Source: Nemertoderma westbladi (lineage: Eukaryota; Xenacoelomorpha; Nemertodermatida; Nemertodermatidae). From it: 35,319 nucleotides of DNA. The translations under genes and the position numbers were made by a program. The DNA lies in NCBI GenBank assembly GCA_032718475.1, contig JAUCBJ010002767.1, positions 1 to 35,319 on the forward strand, given 5' to 3'. Under the pieces are notes generated by a model. That model worked only from the letters and a program-made list of their open reading frames with translations, searched no databases and was not told where the DNA came from. Positions 29,301 to 35,319 of this stretch are shown here, in pieces (positions within the stretch are counted from its first letter, which is position 1; every line of letters begins with the position of its first letter).

Positions 29301-32300
29301 GGATGGAGGTAGGGAGTGGGGATGGAGGTAGGGAGTGGGGATGTAGGTAGGGAGTGGGGAGGAGGTAGGGAGTGGGGATGGAGGTAGGGAGTGTGGATGG
29401 AGGTAGGGAGTGGGGGTGGAGGTAGGGAGTGGGGATGGAGGTAGGGAGTGGGGATGGAGGTAGGGAGTGGGGATGGAGGTAGGGAGTGGGGATGTAGGTA
29501 GGGAGTGGGGAGGAAGGTAGGGAGTGGGGATGGAGGTAGGGAGTGGGGATGGAGGTAGGGAGTGGGGATGGAGGTAGGGAGTGGGGATGGAGGTAGGGAG
29601 TGGGGATGGAGGTAGGGAGTGGGGATGGAGGTAGGGAGTGGGGATGGAGGTAGGGAGTGGGGATGGAGGTAGGGAGTGGGGATGGAGGTAGGGAGTGGGG
29701 GTGGAGGTAGGGAGTGGGGATGGAGGTAGGGAGTGGGGATGTAGGTAGGGAGTGGGGATGGAGGTAGGGAGTGGGGATGGAGGTAGGGAGTGGGGATGGA
29801 GGTAGGGAGTGGGGATGGAGGTAGGGAGTGGGGATGGAGGTAGGGAGTGGGGATGGAGGTAGGGAGTGGGGATGGAGGTAGGGAGTGGGGATGGAGGTAG
29901 GGAGTGGGGATGGAGGTAGGGAGTGGGGATGGAGGTAGGGAGTGGGGATGGAGGTAGGGAGTGGGGATGGAGGTAGGGAGTGGGGATGGAGGTAGGGAGT
30001 GGGGATGGAGGTAGGGAGTGGGGATGGAGGTAGGGAGTGGGGATGTAGGTAGGGAGTGGGGATGGAAGGTAGGGAGTGGGGATGGAGGTAGGGAGTGGGG
30101 ATGGAGGTAGGGAGTGGGGATGGAGGTAGGGAGTGGGGATGGAGGTAGGGAGTGGGGATGGAGGTAGGGAGTGGGGATGGAGGTAGGGAGTGGGGATGGA
30201 GGTAGGGAGTGGGGATGGAGGTAGGGAGTGGGGATGGAGGTAGGGAGTGGGGATGGAGGTAGGGAGTGGGGATGGAGGTAGGGAGTGGGGATGGAGGTAG
30301 GGAGTGGGGATGGAGGTAGGGAGTGGGGATGGAGGTAGGGAGTGGGGATGGAAGGTAGGGAGTGGGGATGGAGGTAGGGAGTGGGGATGGAGGTAGGGAG
30401 TGGGGATGGAGGTAGGGAGTGGGGATGGAGGTAGGGAGTGGGGATGGAAGGTAGGGAGTGGGGATGGAGGTAGGGAGTGGGGATGGAGGTAGGGAGTGGG
30501 GATGGAGGTAGGGAGTGGGGATGGAGGTAGGGAGTGGGGATGGAGGTAGGGAGTGGGGATGGAGGTAGGGAGTGGGGATGGAGGTAGGGAGTGGGGATGG
30601 AGGTAGGGAGTGGGGATGGAGGTAGGGAGTGGGGATGTAGGTAGGGAGTGGGGATGGAAGGTAGGGAGTGGGGGTGGAGGTAGGGAGTGGGGATGGAGGT
30701 AGGGAGTGGGGATGGAGGTAGGGAGTGGGGATGGAAGGTAGGGAGTGGGGATGGAGGTAGGGAGTGGGGATGGAGGTAGGGAGTGGGGATGGAGGTAGGG
30801 AGTGGGGATGTAGGTAGGGAGTGGGGAGGAAGGTAGGGAGTGGGGATGGAGGTAGGGAGTGGGGATGGAGGTAGGGAGTGGGGATGGAGGTAGGGAGTGG
30901 GGATGGAAGGTAGGGAGTGGGGATGGAGGTAGGGAGTGGGGATGGAGGTAGGGAGTGGGGATGGAGGTAGGGAGTGGGGATGGAGGTAGGGAGTGGGGAT
31001 GGAGGTAGGGAGTGGGGATGGAGGTAGGGAGTGGGGATGGAGGTAGGGAGTGGGGATGGAGGTAGGGAGTGGGGATGGAGGTAGGGAGTGGGGATGGAGG
31101 TAGGGAGTGGGGATGGAGGTAGGGAGTGGGGATGGAGGTAGGGAGTGGGGATGGAGGTAGGGAGTGGGGATGGAGGTAGGGAGTGGGGATGGAGGTAGGG
31201 AGTGGGGATGGAGGTAGGGAGTGGGGATGGAGGTAGGGAGTGGGGATGGAGGTAGGGAGTGGGGATGGAGGTAGGGAGTGGGGATGGAGGTAGGGAGTGG
31301 GGATGGAGGTAGGGAGTGGGGATGGAGGTAGGGAGTGGGGATGGAGGTAGGGAGTGGGGATGGAGGTAGGGAGTGGGGATGGAGGTAGGGAGTGGGGATG
31401 GAGGTAGGGAGTGGGGATGGAGGTAGGGAGTGGGGATGTAGGTAGGGAGTGGGGATGGAAGGTAGGGAGTGGGGATGGAGGTAGGGAGTGGGGATGGAGG
31501 TAGGGAGTGGGGATGGAGGTAGGGAGTGGGGACGGAGGTAGGGAGTGTGGATGTAGGTAGGGAGTGGGGAGGAAGGTAGGGAGTGGGGATGGAGGTAGGG
31601 AGTGGGGATGGAGGTAGGGAGTGGGGATGGAGGTAGGGAGTGGGGATGGAGGTAGGGAGTGGGGATGGAGGTAGGGAGTGGGGATGGAGGTAGGGAGTGG
31701 GGATGGAGGTAGGGAGTGGGGACGGAGGTAGGGAGTGGGGATGTAGGTAGGGAGTGGGGAGGAAGGTAGGGAGTGGGGATGGAGGTAGGGAGTGGGGATG
31801 GAGGTAGGGAGTGGGGGTGGAGGTAGGGAGTGGGGATGGAGGTAGGGAGTGGGGATGGAGGTAGGGAGTGGGGATGGAAGGTAGGGAGTGGGGGTGGAGG
31901 TAGGGAGTGGGGACGGAGGTAGGGAGTGGGGATGTAGGTAGGGAGTGGGGATGGAGGTAGGGAGTGGGGATGGAGGTAGGGAGTGGGGATGGAGGTAGGG
32001 AGTGGGGATGGAGGTAGGGAGTGGGGATGGAGGTAGGGAGTGGGGATGGAAGGTAGGGAGTGGGGATGGAGGTAGGGAGTGGGGATGGAGGTAGGGAGTG
32101 GGGATGGAGGTAGGGAGTGGGGATGGAAGGTAGGGAGTGGGGATGGAGGTAGGGAGTGGGGACGGAGGTAGGGAGTGGGGATGGAGGTAGGGAGTGGGGA
32201 TGGAGGTAGGGAGTGTGGATGTAGGTAGGGAGTGGGGAGGAAGGTAGGGAGTGGGGGTGGAGGTAGGGAGTGGGGATGGAGGTAGGGAGTGGGGATGTAG

Positions 32301-32785
32301 GTAGGGAGTGGGGAGGAAGGTAGGGAGTGGGGATGGAGGTAGGGAGTGGGGATGGAGGTAGGGAGTGGGGATGGAGGTAGGGAGTGGGGATGGAGGTAGG
32401 GAGTGGGGATGGAGGTAGGGAGTGGGGATGGAGGTAGGGAGTGGGGGTGGAGGTAGGGAGTGGGGATGGAGGTAGGGAGTGGGGATGGAGGTAGGGAGTG
32501 GGGAGGAAGAGTAGGGAGTGGGGATGGAGGTAGGGAGTGGGGACGGAGGTAGGGAGTGGGGATGGAGGTAGGGAGTGGGGATGAGGAGGGAGTGGGAGGT
32601 AGGGAGGGTGAGGTAGGAGTGGAGGTAGGGAGTGGGGTGGAGGTAGGGAGTGGGGATGGAGGTAGGGAGTGGGGATGGAGGTAGGGAGTGGGGATGGAAG
32701 TAGGGAGTGGGGTGGAGGTAGGGAGTGGGATGGAGGTAGGGAGTGGGGATGGAGGTAGGGAGTGGGGATGGAGGTAGGGAGTGGG
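23375..32785. repeat. 20-bp G-rich minisatellite, about 470 units
   Basis: The consensus is GATGGAGGTAGGGAGTGGGG. The plus strand has almost no C. Variants recur: GATGTAGG, GGAGGAAGG, GGGGGTGG, GTGTGG, 21-bp units with AAGG, and short units lacking 4-6 bp (GGGATGAGGTAG). GG, GGG and GGGG runs in every unit give strong G-quadruplex potential. The plus strand has a TAG in each unit, so it is closed in all frames. The minus strand consensus contains no stop in any frame but also no ATG, so no gene is called. Confidence 0.97.
27440..28860. repeat. Higher-order repeat block within the 20-bp array
   Basis: A multi-unit signature (TGGAAGTA(A/G)GGAGTTGGGAT, then GGAAATAGGG, then, in three of the four, GGAGGTCGGAAG and GGTAGAGAGT) starts at 27461, 27898, 28298 and 28755, spacings of 437, 400 and 457 bp. 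Related, less complete versions lie near 25430-25540 and 29140-29175. Blocks of about 20 units were thus duplicated together. Confidence 0.8.
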
Positions 32786-34040
32786 TAGGTGGGAGTGGGG
32801 AGGAGGGGGGTGGGGAGGTGGTAGGAGTGGGTGGTGGTGGGAGGGAGGTGGGGTGGGAGGAGGTAGGGAGTGGGGTGGAGGTAGGGGTGGGGGTGGAGGT
32901 AGGGTGGGGGGAGGTGGGAGGTGGGGTGGTGGGTGGGGTGGGGGTGGAGGGGGGTGGGGGTGGAGGGTGGGGTGTGGGTGGGGGGTGGGGGTGGGGGTGG
33001 GAGGGGGTGGGGTGGGGGGTGGGGGGTGGAGGGTGGGGTGGGGGTGGTGGGTGGGGTGGGGGGTGGGTGGTGGGTGGGGGTGGGTGGGGTGGGGGTGGTG
33101 GGGGGTGGTGGTGGGGTGGGAGTGGGGTGTGGGTGGGTGGTGGGGTGGGTGGGGGTGGGGGTGGGTGGGAGGTGGGGGGTGGGTGGGGTGGGGGGGGTGG
33201 GTGTGGGGGTGGGTGGGTGGAGGGGGTGGGGGTGGGGGTGGGTGGTGGGGGGTGGTTGGGGGTGGGGAGTGGGTGGGTGGTGGGGGTGGGTGGTGGGGGG
33301 TGTGGTGTGGTGGGGGGTGTGGGTGGTGGGGGGTGTGGGTGGGGTGGTGGGTGTGTGGGTGGGTGGGGGGTGGTGGGGGGTGTGGTGGGTGGGTGGGGGG
33401 TGGGGGTGGGTGTGGTGGTGGGGGGTGGGTGGTGGGTGGGGTGGTGGGTGGGTGGGGGGTGGTGGGTGGGTGGGGGTGGGGTGGGGGGTGGTGGGTGGTG
33501 TGGGTGGGGGGGGGGTTGGGTGGGTGTGGGGTGGGGGGGGGGTGGTGGGTGGTGTGGGTGTGGTGGGGGGGGGTGGGTGGTGGGGGGTGTGTGGGTGGGT
33601 GGGGGGTGGTGGGTGGGTGTGGGGGTGGGTGGGTGGTGGGGGGTGGGTGGTGGGTGGGTGTGGTGGGTGGGTGTGGGGGTGGTGGGTGGGTGGGGGTGGG
33701 TGGGGGGTGGGGGGGTGGTGGGTGGGTGTGGGGGTGGGGGGTGGTGTGGGTGGTGTGGGGGTGGGTGGGGGGTGGTGGGTGTGTTGGGGGTGGGTGGTGG
33801 GTGGTGTGTGTTGGGTGGTTGGGGGGTTGTGTGTGTGTTGGGGGGTGGGGTTGGTGGGTTGTTGGTGTGGTTGGGGTGGTTGTGGTGTGTTTGGGGTGGT
33901 TGGGGGGTTGTGTGTGTGTTTGGGTGTGGGGTTGGGGGTTGTTGGGTGTGGTTGGGGGTTGTGTGTGTGTTTGGGGGTGGGGTTGGGTTGTGGTGTGTTT
34001 GGGTGGTGTGGGTGTGGGTTGGTAGAGGAGGGGTGTAATA
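32786..34040. repeat. Degenerate G/T-only tract following the minisatellite
   Basis: The 20-bp pattern loses its A residues over about 150 bp and becomes irregular GGTGGG/GGGGTGG sequence, then more T-rich GTGTGTTTGGG sequence after 33780. C is essentially absent except in a few TGT/GTG-flanked positions; A is nearly absent from 33240 to 34020. The long plus-strand ORFs here (Gly/Trp/Val only) are a by-product of sequence lacking the A needed for stop codons. Confidence 0.85.
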
Positions 34041-34187
34041 GGAGGTGAGAGCGAGGGGAAGAAGAAGAAGGGGGGGGGGGGGTGTGTGTGTTGATGGGGG
34101 TGATTAGATGTGGTAGAATAGAGGAGTAGGAATGATATAGATTTAAGATAGTAGGAATATAGAGAATTGTTGGGTTAAGGAGTAGGA
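34041..34187. other. Junction between the G/T tract and the A-rich array
   Basis: It contains GAAGAAGAAG, a G-run (about 13) at 34070-34082 and GTGTGTGTG, then irregular A/G/T sequence (GAGTAGGAATGATATAG) that grades into the 19-bp repeat. There is no gene. Confidence 0.6.
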
Positions 34188-35319
34188 ATGAATATAGAAA
34201 GTTAAGAATGATAATAGAAAGTAAGGAAGAAAATAGAAAGTAAGTATGAAAATAGAAAGTAAGGAAGAAAATAGAAAGTAAGTGTGAATATAGGAAGTAA
34301 GAAGAAATATAGAAAGTAAGAATAAAAATAGAAAGTAAGAATGAATATAGAAAGTAAGAATGAAAATAGAAAGTAAGGAAGAAAATAGAAAGTAAGTATG
34401 AAAATAGAAAGTAAGAATGAAAATAGAAAGTAAGAATAAAAATAGAAAGTAAGAATGAATATAGAAAGTAAGAATGAAAATAGAAAGTAAGGAAGAAAAT
34501 AGAAAGTAAGTATGAAAATAGAAAGTAAGAATGAAAATAGAAAGTAAGGAAGAAAATAGAAAGTAAGTATGAAAATAGAAAGTAAGAATAAAAATAGAAA
34601 GTAAGAATGAATATAGAAAGTAAGAATGAAAATAGAAAGTAAGGAAGAAAATAGAAAGTAAGTATGAAAATAGAAAGTAAGAATGAAAATAGAAAGTAAG
34701 AATAAAAATAGAAAGTAAGAATGAATATAGAAAGTAAGAATGAAAATAGAAAGTAAGGAAGAAAATAGAAAGTAAGTATGAAAATAGAAAGTAAGAATGA
34801 AAATAGAAAGTAAGTATGAAAATAGAAAGTAAGAATGAAAATAGAAAGTAAGAAGAAAATAGAAGTAAGAAAATAGAAAGTAAGAATGAATATAGAAAGT
34901 AAGAATGAAAATAGAAAGTAAGGAAGAAAATAGAAAGTAAGAAAAGAAGTAAGAAGAAAATAGAAAGTAAGTATGAAAATAGAAAGTAAGAATAAAATAG
35001 AAAGTAAGAATAAAAAAGAAAGTAAGAAAGAAAATAGAAAGTAAGAATGAAAATAGAAAGTAAGGAAGAAAATAGAAAGTAAGTATGAAAATAGAAAGTA
35101 AGAATGAAAATAGAAAGTAAGAATAAAATAGAAAGTAAGAATGAAATAGAAAGTAAGAATGAAAATAGAAAGTAAGGAAGAAAATAGAAAGTAAGTATGA
35201 AAATAGAAAGTAAGAATGAAAATAGACAGTAAGAATGAAATATAGAAAGTAAGAATGAAAATAGAAAGTAAGAAGGAAAATAGAAAGTAAGAATGAAATA
35301 GAAAGTAAGGAAGAAAATA
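34188..35319. repeat. 19-bp A-rich minisatellite with 114-bp higher-order repeat
   Basis: The basic unit is AAGAATGAAAATAGAAAGT. Variants AAGGAAGAAAAT, AAGTATGAAAAT, AAGAATAAAAAT and AAGAATGAATAT recur in a fixed order. The AAGGAAG variant starts at 34375, 34489, 34546, 34641 and 34755, spaced by 114, 57, 95 and 114 bp, all multiples of 19; a full six-unit cycle is 114 bp. After 34850 units with small deletions become common. The array runs off the end of the window. Confidence 0.95.

Noticed and set aside
23375-32785. Minus strand open in all frames as a giant Pro-rich repeat protein
   Set aside because: There is no ATG in the consensus, unit lengths vary by 1-6 bp without regard to frame, and no flanking exon is visible. 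It is kept only as a remark in the findings.
23375-32785. CRISPR-like array of short repeats
   Set aside because: Units are contiguous with no unique spacers, in a eukaryotic context; this is a minisatellite.
32786-34040. Telomere repeat from the G/T richness
   Set aside because: No regular TTAGGG, TTAGG or other fixed telomeric unit; the sequence is irregular GGTGGG.
32743-34048. Long plus-strand ORFs of 375-431 codons made of Gly, Trp, Val and Cys
   Set aside because: They exist in three overlapping frames only because the G/T-rich tract lacks A and therefore stop codons; composition is that of a simple repeat.

Overview
The window is eukaryotic, AT-rich outside its tandem arrays, and dominated by transposable elements and satellites. 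It has no bacterial-style operons, no rRNA or tRNA that I can recognise, and few credible host genes. Mobile DNA includes a Ty3/gypsy pol remnant, APE-type (RTE-like) LINEs with (AGT)n 3' tails, a TTAA-flanked piggyBac-like MITE, an 8-bp-TSD hAT-like MITE and a TG...CA element with inverted termini. With a type II transmembrane fibrinogen-domain gene, this suggests an invertebrate animal, perhaps an invertebrate deuterostome such as a tunicate or lancelet; the species cannot be fixed from sequence alone.

Layout. 1-2457: gene-poor AT-rich DNA with a 54-bp minisatellite. 2458-3238: a TIR element with 5-bp TSD enclosing a small ORF. 3312-5260: three 3' fragments of one LINE family. 5260-6831: a piggyBac-like MITE with TTAA at both ends and an internal ~163-bp tandem repeat. 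6828-10489: the 3' half of a gypsy element (RT, RNase H, integrase, 3' LTR), decayed and split by a 1.24-kb TG...CA insert with 5-bp TSD that looks like a solo LTR. 10502-11575 (minus): the best host gene, an intronless transmembrane fibrinogen-related protein of 357 aa. Its 5' end and upstream TATA/ATTGG promoter region are duplicated at 12301-12675, with a hAT-like MITE between the copies. 12679-13494: a probable TIR element.

13513-20411: a large inverted repeat with arms of about 1.49 kb (insertion excluded). Each arm carries the same unidentified ORF pointing to the centre, and a third partial copy lies in the spacer. The left arm was later hit by a 2.37-kb 5'-truncated LINE with a 12-bp TSD; the right arm preserves the empty site, so the order of events is readable. 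20412-23374: AT-rich DNA with a second, 3'-truncated copy of the piggyBac-like MITE.

23375-35319: satellite DNA to the window end. A 20-bp G-rich minisatellite runs about 9.4 kb (roughly 470 units), decays into about 1.25 kb of almost pure G/T sequence, then gives way to a 19-bp A-rich minisatellite with a 114-bp six-unit higher-order repeat.

No integrated multi-gene system is evident. The most interesting points are the duplicated promoter and receptor-like fibrinogen gene, the MITE whose two flanks belong to different transposons (a probable ectopic recombination scar), the TG...CA inverted-repeat element, and the inverted duplication with a precise LINE insertion.
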